DNA of 13,331 bases from Lentzea sp. (GCA_030146905.1 JASLAV010000751.1:1-13331); one strand, 5' to 3'. Counted from the first letter of the stretch, positions 1 through 7,154 are shown. A program made the numbers and translations. The notes: generated by a model from the sequence alone, not told the origin.

Positions 1-80
1 CGCCGCCCGCGTCGGTGATCAGGCGATGCTTCGAGCCGGGCCCACAGCTCGTCGGTCAAGACCTCCCGTACCGGAATCAC
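1..80 (-). pseudogene. IS5-like transposase remnant at window edge
   Basis: On the minus strand, bases 37 to 1 read GSKHRLITDAGG, the conserved start of the catalytic half of actinomycete IS5-family DDE transposases (usually GSKHHLITDAGG). Just upstream in another frame, bases 62 to 29 read LTDELWARLE, which resembles the family's N-terminus and could start at GTG 80. In an intact element these two blocks are more than 100 residues apart. Either the middle of the gene was deleted at a short shared GC stretch, or the upstream block is a frameshifted LDRRA segment that normally precedes GSKH. Both readings imply a broken transposase. Only the motif supports the call and the gene continues off the window. 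Confidence 0.5.
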
Positions 81-383
81 GAGGTAGCAGGACCTCGAAC
101 TTCTCACCGCCCAGCGGCTGCCCTCAACACGGCGGCCTGCGAGGTGACTGCGCACCCGGTCATCTGTCCCGGCACTGACCGCATTGCACATCCGGGCAGG
201 CGGCTTCCACGGGTTGGCTCCCTTCACCCGAAAAACGGCACGGGCTCGCCCGCGCCCGACGTCGTCGCGACACGGCGAGAAGCCGGTGACCGCGCCGAGC
301 ACGATCAGGCAAGAACTCAGGAGCATCAGGCACGCCCCGTGCGCCACCCGCTGTTTTGATCAAGCGAGTCGAAGGGGAGGGCG
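81..383. other. Gene-poor leader before the molybdenum hydroxylase operon
   Basis: No recognisable intact gene. A minus-strand frame is open from ATG 326 to the window edge and begins MLLSSCLIVLGAVTGFSPC, which could be a short hydrophobic leader. The rest is arginine-rich and matches no family I know, and it runs into the transposase-like block, so it may be chance or debris. The last bases hold a good ribosome binding site (GGGGAGG at 374-380) three bases before ATG 384. I could not identify a convincing -35/-10 pair. Confidence 0.3.
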
Positions 384-926
384 ATGACCGACGCCACTCG
401 GAGTGAGATTTCTTTGCAGGTGAACGGCACCACGCATCGGTTGGCTGTCGACAACCGCAGGACACTGCTCGACGCGCTGCGGGAGAACACGAGGCACACC
501 GGCCCCAAGAAGGGGTGCGACTTCGGCCAGTGCGGTGCCTGCACGGTGCTGGTGGACGGGAGGCGCGTGGTGTCGTGTCTCACCCTCGCCGTCGCCGCGG
601 AGGGCGCCGAGATCACCACGGTCGAAGGGCTCGCGGAAGCGGACGGCCTGCGCCCGGTACAAGAGGCGTTCGTGCGCCTCGACGGCCTGCAATGCGGGTT
701 CTGCACTCCGGGGCAGCTGTGCTCGGCGGTCGGTGTGCTGGCCGAGCACGCGGCGGGCTGGCCGAGCGCCGTCACCGGCGACGTCTCCCCCGACTGCCCG
801 CACCCTCCGCTCGACGCCGACGAGGTGCGCGAGCGGATGAGCGGCAACCTCTGCCGCTGTGGTGCTTACCCGTCGATCGTGCGCGCCGTCCTCGACGCCG
901 CCGGACGTGAAGAGGTGAAGAGGTGA
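384..926 (+). CDS. Molybdenum hydroxylase, 2Fe-2S small subunit (PaoA/YagT-like)
   Basis: Electron-transfer subunit of a xanthine dehydrogenase/aldehyde oxidase-type enzyme. The 180-residue protein has two domains. An N-terminal plant-ferredoxin-like domain carries Cys45, Cys50, Cys53 and Cys65 (CDFGQCGAC then VSC). A C-terminal helical [2Fe-2S] domain carries Cys104, Cys107, Cys157 and Cys159 (CGFC and CRC). All eight cluster ligands are present. Length fits the family; a loop around residues 122-143 is somewhat longer than minimal members. ATG 384 has a strong upstream GGGGAGG. The stop overlaps the next gene's GTG by four bases (GTGA, 923-926), so translation is probably coupled. No twin-arginine signal is visible, so the enzyme is probably cytoplasmic, unlike periplasmic E. 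coli PaoA. Confidence 0.93.
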   Translation: MTDATRSEISLQVNGTTHRLAVDNRRTLLDALRENTRHTGPKKGCDFGQCGACTVLVDGRRVVSCLTLAVAAEGAEITTVEGLAEADGLRPVQEAFVRLDGLQCGFCTPGQLCSAVGVLAEHAAGWPSAVTGDVSPDCPHPPLDADEVRERMSGNLCRCGAYPSIVRAVLDAAGREEVKR

Positions 927-930
927 AGGA
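907..930 (+). repeat. Three tandem 8-bp units across the first operon gene junction
   Basis: The unit GTGAAGAG occurs at 907-914 and 915-922, then GTGAAGGA at 923-930. The array spans the last codons and stop of the small subunit and the GTG start (923) of the FAD subunit, and also supplies the AGAGG ribosome binding sequence. Seen directly; any role is inference. Confidence 0.85.
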
Positions 931-1903
931 GTTCGCGTACCGCCGGGCGAGCGCGGTCCGCGACGCGCTGACCATGGTGGCGGAGCAGGAGAACGCCCGT
1001 TTCCTGGGTGGCGGCACGAATCTCGTCGACCTGATGAAACGCGGCGTGGAGGCACCGGACCGGCTGGTGGACGTGCGCTCCCTGCCGCTCGCCGGGGTGC
1101 ACGAGGCCGGCAACGGCGACTTGGTGATCGGCGCGACGACGACGAACAGCGATGCCGCCGCCCATCCGGAGATCCGCCGCCGCTACCCGGCACTGACCCA
1201 AGCGGTGCTGGCCGGCGCGTCCGGCCAGTTGCGCAACATGGCCACGGTGGCGGGAAACCTCTTGCAGCGCACCAGGTGCGCCTACTTCGCCGATCTCTCC
1301 TCCGCGTGCAACAAGCGGGTACCCGGCAGTGGCTGCGCCGCCCTGGCAGGCGTGCACCACAACCACGCGATCCTCGGCGCGTCACCGGCCTGCGTCGCCA
1401 CGAACCCGTCGGACATGGCGGTGCCGATGATGTTGTTCGACGCGGTCGTGCACTACGAGACGTTGGAAGGCGGGGGCGAGATCCCGCTCTCGCGGTTCTA
1501 CCGCCCGGTGGGCGACACGCCCCACGTCGAGACGACGCTCCCCGCCGGTGCTCTGATCACCTCCGTGACGCTTCCCCGCGCAGCCGCGGGAGAACGGTCG
1601 CGGTATCGCAAGGTGCGCGAGCGCGCGTCCTACGCCTTCGCCACCGTGTCCGTCGCGGCAGACCTGGAAGTGCGGTCGGGCCGGGTGCACGCGGTGCGCA
1701 TCGCGCTGGGTGGCGTCGCCTCGCACCCGTGGCGGGCACGGATCGCGGAAGAGGAACTGCGCGGCGGTCCGGCCGTCCCCGAACGGTTCCGCGCTGCCGC
1801 CGAGGCCGAGCTCAGCGCCGCGCGGCCGCTGCCGCACAACGGCTACAAGGTGACGCTGGCACGCAACCTGATCCAGTCCGTGCTGACCGAGCTCGCCCAC
1901 TGA
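923..1903 (+). CDS. Molybdenum hydroxylase, FAD subunit with extra 4Fe-4S site (PaoB/YagS-like)
   Basis: FAD-binding subunit that passes electrons from the 2Fe-2S clusters to the final acceptor. At 326 residues it has the usual length. The FAD pyrophosphate loop is FLGGGTNLVDLM (27-38), and a second nucleotide-contact motif is RNMATVAGNLLQ (104-115). The CO dehydrogenase flavoprotein C-terminal domain covers about 220-326. Four cysteines (119, 129, 138, 157) lie in an insert that begins after NLLQRTRC. This matches the insert that holds a [4Fe-4S] cluster in E. coli PaoB and is absent from most xanthine dehydrogenases, so the enzyme belongs to the PaoABC branch. The GTG start overlaps the preceding stop; 18 bases separate its stop from the large subunit. 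Confidence 0.92.
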   Translation: MKEFAYRRASAVRDALTMVAEQENARFLGGGTNLVDLMKRGVEAPDRLVDVRSLPLAGVHEAGNGDLVIGATTTNSDAAAHPEIRRRYPALTQAVLAGASGQLRNMATVAGNLLQRTRCAYFADLSSACNKRVPGSGCAALAGVHHNHAILGASPACVATNPSDMAVPMMLFDAVVHYETLEGGGEIPLSRFYRPVGDTPHVETTLPAGALITSVTLPRAAAGERSRYRKVRERASYAFATVSVAADLEVRSGRVHAVRIALGGVASHPWRARIAEEELRGGPAVPERFRAAAEAELSAARPLPHNGYKVTLARNLIQSVLTELAH

Positions 1904-1921
1904 CCGAAGAGGACCGACGAG

Positions 1922-4036
1922 ATGACCACGCACCCACAGGTGCTCGAGGACATGGGCACCGCGCCCGCGATCGGCTCGCCGCGCACCAGGGTCGAGGGCG
2001 AGGACAAGGTGAGCGGGAAAGCCCGCTATGCCGGCGACGTCCCGGTCGAGCGGCTCGCCCACGGCGCGGTCGTGACCGCGACGATCGCATGTGGCCGCAT
2101 CGCCGCCATCGACGCCGGTGCCACCCTCGCGTCCCCCGGCGTGCTCGGTGTGATCGACCACCGCAACGCCCCGCGGCTCAACCCGGAGACCGGCTCGCCC
2201 TTCTTCGGCCCGAACGGCCAGTTGCAGCTGTTGCAGGACGACCGGATCACCCACGGCGGTCAGCCCGTCGCGCTCGTCGTGGCGGAAAGTCCCGAGCAGG
2301 CCCGTGCCGGAGCCGAGCGGTTGCGCCTGTCCTTTGTGGAGGAACCGCACGACATCGCGTTCGGCCCGGACCACCCGGCGGTCCGGCCTGCGCTGCCCGC
2401 GTTCGGCCCGGACGCGGACAAGGGTGATCTGGAGGCGGAGCTGGCCGCGTCCGCCGTGGTGGTGGACGAGAGGTACACCACGCCCGCACAGCACGCCTGC
2501 GCGATGGAACCGCACACGGCGACGGCGTGGCAGGAAGGCGCCGTCCTGCGCGCGATCGACTCGAACCAGGCGCCGTACGAGATCGCGTCGGTGCTCGCGA
2601 CGCTGTTCGGCAAGCCCCTGCCGGAGGTTCGCGTCCAGTGCGAGCAGGTAGGTGGGGGCTTCGGGTCGAAGACGGGAGTCGGCCCGCAGCTGATCCTGGC
2701 GACGATGGCGACCATGCTCTTCCACCGCCCGGTTCGCGTTGCCCTGACCAGGGAAGAGGTGTTCGTGACGACGTCCGCGCGCCCGAGCACCGATCAACAC
2801 GTGCGGCTGGGCGCCGACCGCGACGGCAGGCTGCGGGCGATCGGCCACGAGGCAGCGTTCGAGATCTCCGGCAGATCCGAGTTCATCGAGAACTGCGTGG
2901 AGATCGCCAAGACCCTCTACGCCGCCGACGCGATTCGCACCAGGCTCAACGTGGTGCCGCTCAACATCCTGCCCGTTGCCTCGGTGCGCGCGCCCGGTAC
3001 CGCGCCCGGCTCCTTCGCGCTGGAGTCCGCGATGGACGAGCTGGCGGAGCGGCTGGAGATGGATCCCCTGGAACTGCGGCGGCGCAACGAACCGGAGACC
3101 GGGCCGGTGTCCGGTCTGCCGTTCACCAGCCGCAAGTTCCAACTCTGCCTGACCGAGGGCGCGCGGCGGTTCGGCTGGGCCGGGCGCGACCACCGCCCCC
3201 GCCGGCGCCGGGAAGGCTCCCTGCTGATCGGCACCGGTGTGGCCGGCACCTCGTTCCTCACCACCGCGTTCCCGTCGTCGGCGACGATCACGGCAGAGCA
3301 GGACGGGACGTTCACCGTGGCCATCGCCGCGATCGACATCGGCACGGGCGCGCGGACGGCGTTGCAGGCGATCGCCGCCGACGCACTGCGCGTCGGCTGG
3401 GACAGGATCGACCTGAAGATCGGCGACAGCGCGATCGGCCCGGCCTGGCAGGCCGGTGGATCGCTCGGCACGACGTCGTGGGGCTGGGCGATCGTCGCGG
3501 CGGCGAGGGACCTGCTCGCGAAGCTCGAGTCCGGGCCCGCGTTGCCGGTGTCGGTCACCTCCGACACCACCGAGGAGATCATGTCGCGACCGCATCGCGA
3601 ACGGCACTCCTACAGCGCCGTGTTCGCCGAGGTGGCCGTCGACCCCGCCACCGGGGAGGTGCGGGTGCGCAGGCTGGTCGGCCGGTTCGCGGTCGGGCGC
3701 GTGGTGAACCCGCTGATGGTCCGCAGCCAGCTCACCGGCGGCATGATCATGGGCCTGTCCATCGCGCTGCAGGAGGAGATCGTGCGCGACGAGGTCAGCG
3801 GCAGGCACGTGAACGCCGACTTCGCCGGCTACCACTTCGCGGCGAACGCGGACGTGCCCTTCATCGACGCCGACTTCGTCGACGATCACGAACCCGACGA
3901 CCCGCTCGGATTGAAGGGACCGGGCGAGATCGGCACGGTCGCGGTCGCCGCTGCCATCGCGAACGCCGTCTGGCACGCCACCGGCAAGCGCCACCGGGAG
4001 CTGCCGATCCGGCTCGACCGCATCATCGAGGACTGA
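1922..4036 (+). CDS. Molybdenum hydroxylase, molybdopterin catalytic subunit (PaoC/YagR-like)
   Basis: Catalytic subunit of a PaoABC-type aldehyde oxidoreductase. It binds molybdenum cofactor (molybdopterin cytosine dinucleotide in E. coli PaoC). Seen in the 704 residues: the N-terminal a/b hammerhead domain (about 20-145), HACAMEPH (191-198), the cofactor loop GGGFGSK (244-250), SVRAPGTAPG (354-363) with the active-site-region arginine, LGTTSWGW (515-522), and GPGEIG (666-671), whose Glu669 aligns with the catalytic base. No key motif is missing, so it looks functional. ATG 1922 follows an AGAGGA-like site. Aromatic aldehydes are the likeliest substrates by family; the sequence alone does not fix this. 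The order Fe-S, FAD, Mo is the same as in paoABC. Confidence 0.92.
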   Translation: MTTHPQVLEDMGTAPAIGSPRTRVEGEDKVSGKARYAGDVPVERLAHGAVVTATIACGRIAAIDAGATLASPGVLGVIDHRNAPRLNPETGSPFFGPNGQLQLLQDDRITHGGQPVALVVAESPEQARAGAERLRLSFVEEPHDIAFGPDHPAVRPALPAFGPDADKGDLEAELAASAVVVDERYTTPAQHACAMEPHTATAWQEGAVLRAIDSNQAPYEIASVLATLFGKPLPEVRVQCEQVGGGFGSKTGVGPQLILATMATMLFHRPVRVALTREEVFVTTSARPSTDQHVRLGADRDGRLRAIGHEAAFEISGRSEFIENCVEIAKTLYAADAIRTRLNVVPLNILPVASVRAPGTAPGSFALESAMDELAERLEMDPLELRRRNEPETGPVSGLPFTSRKFQLCLTEGARRFGWAGRDHRPRRRREGSLLIGTGVAGTSFLTTAFPSSATITAEQDGTFTVAIAAIDIGTGARTALQAIAADALRVGWDRIDLKIGDSAIGPAWQAGGSLGTTSWGWAIVAAARDLLAKLESGPALPVSVTSDTTEEIMSRPHRERHSYSAVFAEVAVDPATGEVRVRRLVGRFAVGRVVNPLMVRSQLTGGMIMGLSIALQEEIVRDEVSGRHVNADFAGYHFAANADVPFIDADFVDDHEPDDPLGLKGPGEIGTVAVAAAIANAVWHATGKRHRELPIRLDRIIED

Positions 4037-4041
4037 CGGCC

Positions 4042-4095
4042 GTGCTGCGGGAGATCTGGCCGTTCGTGCAGGCACAGCGCTCCGCCGGCGAACCG
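4042..4095 (+). pseudogene. XdhC-like maturation factor, first codons only
   Basis: Five bases after the large-subunit stop, GTG 4042 begins MLREIWPFVQAQRSAGEP. This resembles the N-terminal helix of XdhC/PaoD proteins, which bind, sulfurate and insert the molybdenum cofactor into these enzymes and are normally the fourth gene of such operons. After Pro18 the family sequence (typically VxLATVV and the downstream serine/arginine motifs) disappears and the frame becomes low-complexity until a stop at 4264-4266. I read this as the stump of a deleted gene. The match is short, so operon position carries much of the weight. Confidence 0.5.
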
Positions 4096-4222
4096 GAAGT
4101 TCACCGTGAAGGGCGGCAAGCAGGTTCCCGTTCCTCCCCATCTGGAACGGCGCATCGAGAAGGGAGCGGCCGGACCAGAGCTGATCTGGCCCCCGTGGCG
4201 CCGTTCTCGCGGCGGGTGGTGA
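4091..4222 (+). other. Unidentified coding-like fragment between two truncated genes
   Basis: A second plus frame, starting where the XdhC-like match ends, reads NRKFTVKGGKQVPVPPHL, continues RRIEKG and GPELIWPPWR, and stops at TGA 4220-4222. The ordered mix of charged and hydrophobic residues looks more like real protein than the frames around it, but I do not recognise the family. It has no convincing start of its own and overlaps the broken end of the PhnB remnant, so it is probably a piece of another gene captured in a rearrangement. Confidence 0.3.
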
Positions 4223-4460
4223 TCGCGCCACGCGCGGCCGGGGCCACTGCACCGGGCACGTCGTAGGCCATCACCCGGAAGCCGTTGCCGGCGACGATCT
4301 GTCCGAACACGACATTCGTGGCGCCGGGCAGGTGGGCGGGCATGCCGAAGTCATCGCAGGTGGCGATGGTGAGCTGCCCACCGGACACCGACTGGTGGAA
4401 ATTGAGTGCCGCACGGGCGTCGCCATGGAAGTTCAGGTGAGCGACGGCGTTGAGCGACAT
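4200..4460 (-). pseudogene. PhnB/VOC-family protein, truncated
   Basis: From ATG 4460 the minus strand reads MSLNAVAHLNFHGDARAA, then GGQLTIATCDDFGMP, VVFGQIVAGNGFRVMAYDVPG and TTRRENG. This is the N-terminal two-thirds of a PhnB-like (vicinal oxygen chelate, glyoxalase-fold) protein. Family members of roughly 140-150 residues continue with a second beta-alpha-beta unit that usually ends in a W..FGM..D.FG..W segment; none of that is found downstream. Similarity stops near 4200 and the frame runs into the unrelated plus-strand fragments. Point changes (SVSGGQ, ATCDDFG) also suggest decay. The function of this PhnB branch is unclear. Confidence 0.7.
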
Positions 4461-4483
4461 GACGTTCCGGTCCTTCGCGAGTG

Positions 4484-4516
4484 GTTCTTGTCGCCGGGAC
4501 TTCCGGCGACAAGAAC
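4484..4516. terminator. Perfect 14-bp hairpin with 5-nt loop
   Basis: GTTCTTGTCGCCGG (4484-4497), loop GACTT, then the exact complement CCGGCGACAAGAAC (4503-4516). The stem is strong and has no T-run on either side, as is common for actinomycete terminators. It lies 24 bases upstream of the PhnB-like start and about 50 bases after the possible hydrolase stop at 4566, all on the minus strand. It could therefore terminate that upstream transcript or act as a leader structure for the PhnB gene. The stem is certain; the role is inferred. Confidence 0.55.
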
Positions 4517-4565
4517 ACCGTTTCGCAAGCACCGGTCAAGGCTTGTCCTCTACGCACGGCGCGGG

Positions 4566-4643
4566 TCAGGACACAGCAGTCCTTACCCACCGGAGGATCG
4601 CCGCGTTGGTCTCGGGCGCGTTCTTGTGAAATGGTGCGGTGCC
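4566..4643 (-). pseudogene. Possible alpha/beta-hydrolase C-terminal tail
   Basis: One minus frame reads GTAPFHKNAPETNAAILR, then WVRTAVS and a stop at 4566-4568. The pattern H-x-x-x-x-P-E-x-x-N-x-A-I-L resembles the C-terminal end of alpha/beta hydrolases, where the catalytic His is followed by a P-E-x-x-N helix. No upstream hydrolase sequence is found up to the monooxygenase at 4824, so only a tail would remain. This is a weak short-motif call and may be chance. Confidence 0.25.
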
Positions 4644-4823
4644 GGAATACAGACATGATCATCTCCATTGGGACGGCCACATGCTCCGGGTAGCACTGTG
4701 GTGCGCGGGTGGGGCTTGATGTCGCGAAGCTTCGGAACGTGCACCGGCTCGGAGGATGCGGCGGTGGCGGCGGGCTTCGACGGCCCAGATCGCGACAACG
4801 GCGTCCGATGCCCGAGCGGGCGC
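4644..4823. other. Spacer downstream of the monooxygenase gene
   Basis: No gene, RNA or strong hairpin recognised. Open frames here are short and arginine- or proline-rich, as expected by chance in high-GC DNA. Together with 4461-4643 it forms a roughly 360-base stretch without an intact gene. Confidence 0.4.
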
Positions 4824-6347
4824 TCAGTCCTGCGGGCTGCCGAACCAGCGGGCGGCGGCGCGGGCGAACTCGTCGCAATCGGGGGTGTCCTCGTCGGCCC
4901 ACGCCACGATGCCGTCGGGACGGATGAGCAGGGCGCGGAATCCGAGGTCGTTGCGCACCTGGCCGGCGGCGTAGCGGATCCTGCCTTCCCAGTACTCGGT
5001 GACGACCTGCAGCGCGCGGTCGCTGCTGAAGTCGAGCGCGATGCCCTGGCCCTGGTGCATCAGGTCGCCGAGGCTGGTGCCGTCCTCGAAGCGGAAGTCC
5101 GGGGAGGTCCGGCCGACCAGCGGGTGCTCGCTGTCCAGGTCGTAGCGGTCGAACAGGCCCGACGTCTTCCGGTACACGTGCGTCGTTCCCTCGGGAGTGC
5201 TCATCAGGTCGTGGATCAGCTGCCGTAGCGCGAGGGCATTGGGGCCCGGCTGCATGGTCGCCACCTGGGCACGTGACCAGTCAAGCACGGAGGCGCCGAC
5301 CGGGTGGCGCTCGCTGGTGTAGGTGCCGAGCAGGCCGTCGGCGGCATGCCCGTGCACGGTGGCGGCGAGCTTCCAGCCGAGATTCACGGCATCGCCGATG
5401 CCGATGTTGAGCCCCTGACCCCCGAGTGGGGAGTGGATGTGCGCGGCGTCGCCGGCGAGCAGCACGCGCCCCTTGCGGTAGGTCGTCGCCTGCATCGCAC
5501 GGTCCGTGAAAGTCGATGCCAGATGAACGCCGGTCAGCGTCACGTCGGTGTCGGTGATGCGCCGCAGGACCGCCTGGAGGTGCTCGCGGGTCAGCGGTGT
5601 GGAGCGGTCGAACGTGCCGCCGTCGAAGTCCATCACGCCGAGGTGGCCCTCGAAGGGCGTGCGCAAGTACATGCCATGGGGCGTCAGGTTGAAGCCCAGC
5701 GGCAACTGCTGGGGGTGGGCGAACGTCACGCGCGCGACGTAGCCGGTGAACAGCGGATCTGTGCCGACGAACTCGAAGCCGGCGAGGCTGCGCACCGCGC
5801 TGCGTCCGCCGTCGCACCCCACCAGCCAGCGTGCCCGGTACTCCTGCCCGCCCGCCGTGACGGTGACAGAGTCCTCGTCCTGCGTCACGGCCGTGACGGG
5901 AGCACCCATGCGGATTTCGGCGCCGAGCGAGGAGGCGTGCTCGGCCAGTACCGTGTTGATCGCTTCGAGGCTGGTCATGAAGCCTTCCATCGCCGGGCTG
6001 GGCAACCGGGCGGGAAGGGCTGATGTGTCGATGTCGGCGGCGTCGAGGCGCATGCCGGCGAAATGGCTCACGGCACGGGGAGCCGGCGCTTCGGCTGCTT
6101 CGGGTTCCGCGTCGACCTTGCTCTCGTCGGCGCGTGAAGCGTTCACCATCGTGGCGAGCAGGCCGCGGCGGTAGAACGCCTCGGCCGACCCGGCGGTCAG
6201 GCCCCGCAACCCGAGCGGCAGCGACTTCAACGGCGAGCCGAGTTCGTCGTCCCGCTCGAGGACCAGCACCGAGCAGCCGGACAGGACGAGCTCGCCCGCC
6301 AGGAGCAGGCCGACCGGACCGCCACCGGCGACCAGTACGTCATGCAT
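4824..6347 (-). CDS. FAD-dependent monooxygenase (aromatic hydroxylase family)
   Basis: Class A flavoprotein monooxygenase (FAD_binding_3, PF01494) of the group that includes rifampicin monooxygenase and polyketide hydroxylases. It would use NAD(P)H and O2 to hydroxylate an aromatic or polyketide-like compound in the cytoplasm. In 507 residues: the dinucleotide loop VAGGGPVG (6-13), the CDGGRS motif (178-183), and AGDAAHIHSPLGGQGLN (298-314), which binds the FAD ribityl and pyrophosphate. The C-terminus (about 410-507) is the thioredoxin-like domain of larger members. An acidic, alanine-rich insert spans about 72-92. ATG 6347 gives MHDVLVAGGGP with AAGGG upstream. It lies 54 bases after the TetR gene on the same strand, so a regulator-enzyme operon for drug or metabolite modification is likely. 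The substrate cannot be read from sequence. Confidence 0.9.
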   Translation of the reverse strand: MHDVLVAGGGPVGLLLAGELVLSGCSVLVLERDDELGSPLKSLPLGLRGLTAGSAEAFYRRGLLATMVNASRADESKVDAEPEAAEAPAPRAVSHFAGMRLDAADIDTSALPARLPSPAMEGFMTSLEAINTVLAEHASSLGAEIRMGAPVTAVTQDEDSVTVTAGGQEYRARWLVGCDGGRSAVRSLAGFEFVGTDPLFTGYVARVTFAHPQQLPLGFNLTPHGMYLRTPFEGHLGVMDFDGGTFDRSTPLTREHLQAVLRRITDTDVTLTGVHLASTFTDRAMQATTYRKGRVLLAGDAAHIHSPLGGQGLNIGIGDAVNLGWKLAATVHGHAADGLLGTYTSERHPVGASVLDWSRAQVATMQPGPNALALRQLIHDLMSTPEGTTHVYRKTSGLFDRYDLDSEHPLVGRTSPDFRFEDGTSLGDLMHQGQGIALDFSSDRALQVVTEYWEGRIRYAAGQVRNDLGFRALLIRPDGIVAWADEDTPDCDEFARAAARWFGSPQD

Positions 6348-6401
6348 GAGAGATGCCCTTCGCGGAAAGGTCGATGGCAGGCCCGGCGGGAATGAGCGCG
6401 G

Positions 6402-7100
6402 CTAGCGGAGATGGGACAGGCCATTGAGGACGATCGTGAGGCCGGTGAGGAACTGCGCGCGGTCGTCGTGGTCTCTCGCATCGACCACGATGGCGTGGAT
6501 GAACGGGTACTCCCCGGGATCGAGTTCCCGCCATGCCGTCGACACCGCGCCGAAGAACTCTTCGCGCTTCGTGTCGGGCTGGAGGCCTGAGGTGTCCCCG
6601 TCGATGCGGGCGTTCTGGATGACGGCTCCGAGGATGTAGTGCACGACGGTCGACGTCGCGGCGAACCAGGAGGCTCGCGGCACGCTCAAGGCGCCCACCT
6701 GGCGGCCGATCCTTTCGAAGATTTCCACGGTCACCCGTCCTGCCGGGTTCCGGACGATCTGGGGGATCAGTCGCGTGGCGAGCCACCGGTGTTCCGCCAT
6801 CGCGTCGAACAGGGCGAGCGCGACCCCGCGGATCTCGTCCTCGGGCGCGGCCACCGCGCGGGAGGGCTTGGTCGCCAGAGCCGCGATGATGACCTTTTCG
6901 GTCGCTGCGTCCAGCAGTTCGTCCCTGCTGCCCACGTGGTAGTAGATCGCCCCCGACCCGGTTGCCAGGCTCTCGGTCATCGCCCGGACCGTCAGAGCGT
7001 CCTCACCGGCCGAGTCAAGCAGCTCGATCGCGGTGTCGAGGATCTGCTCCCGGGAGAGCACCTGGTTACGCCGCTGAGGACGGCGGGCGCGCGTTGCCAT
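6402..7100 (-). CDS. TetR/AcrR-family repressor of the monooxygenase operon
   Basis: A 232-residue ligand-responsive repressor. I chose ATG 7100 because it gives MATRARRPQRRNQVLSREQI, a basic arm leading directly into the TetR helix-turn-helix (about 18-65), which includes LTVRAMTESL and the recognition helix GSGAIYYHVGSRDELL. The frame is open upstream to 7328, but that part is not TetR-like and runs across the operator. The C-terminal domain (about 85-232) is helical and ligand-binding, of unknown specificity. A perfect palindrome centred 37 bases upstream of the start suggests autoregulation. The monooxygenase gene follows on the same strand and is the probable target. Confidence 0.9.
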   Translation of the reverse strand: MATRARRPQRRNQVLSREQILDTAIELLDSAGEDALTVRAMTESLATGSGAIYYHVGSRDELLDAATEKVIIAALATKPSRAVAAPEDEIRGVALALFDAMAEHRWLATRLIPQIVRNPAGRVTVEIFERIGRQVGALSVPRASWFAATSTVVHYILGAVIQNARIDGDTSGLQPDTKREEFFGAVSTAWRELDPGEYPFIHAIVVDARDHDDRAQFLTGLTIVLNGLSHLR

Positions 7101-7128
7101 ACGTCGACACCAGCCAACTTTGGATCGC

Positions 7129-7145
7129 TGCACCAAATTGGTGCA
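7129..7145. promoter_or_regulatory. Palindromic operator upstream of the TetR-monooxygenase operon
   Basis: TGCACCAAATTGGTGCA: 8-bp perfect arms around one central base. Outer arms TTGGA (7120-7124) and TCCAA (7150-7154) are symmetric about the same centre (7137), giving a 35-bp extended dyad. Its position 28-44 bases before ATG 7100 fits repression of the minus-strand promoter by the encoded TetR protein. The symmetry is seen directly; binding is inferred. Confidence 0.75.
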
Positions 7146-7154
7146 CTGCTCCAA

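Noticed and set aside
1382..4252. 956-residue open frame on the minus strand opposite the molybdenum hydroxylase genes
   Set aside because: It is the arginine- and histidine-rich shadow of the FAD and large-subunit genes, has no domain, and lies opposite two genes with complete family motifs.
4351..4902. 183-residue minus frame overlapping the PhnB-like remnant
   Set aside because: It is in a different frame from the recognisable PhnB sequence, is arginine/proline-rich, and overlaps the monooxygenase 3' end.
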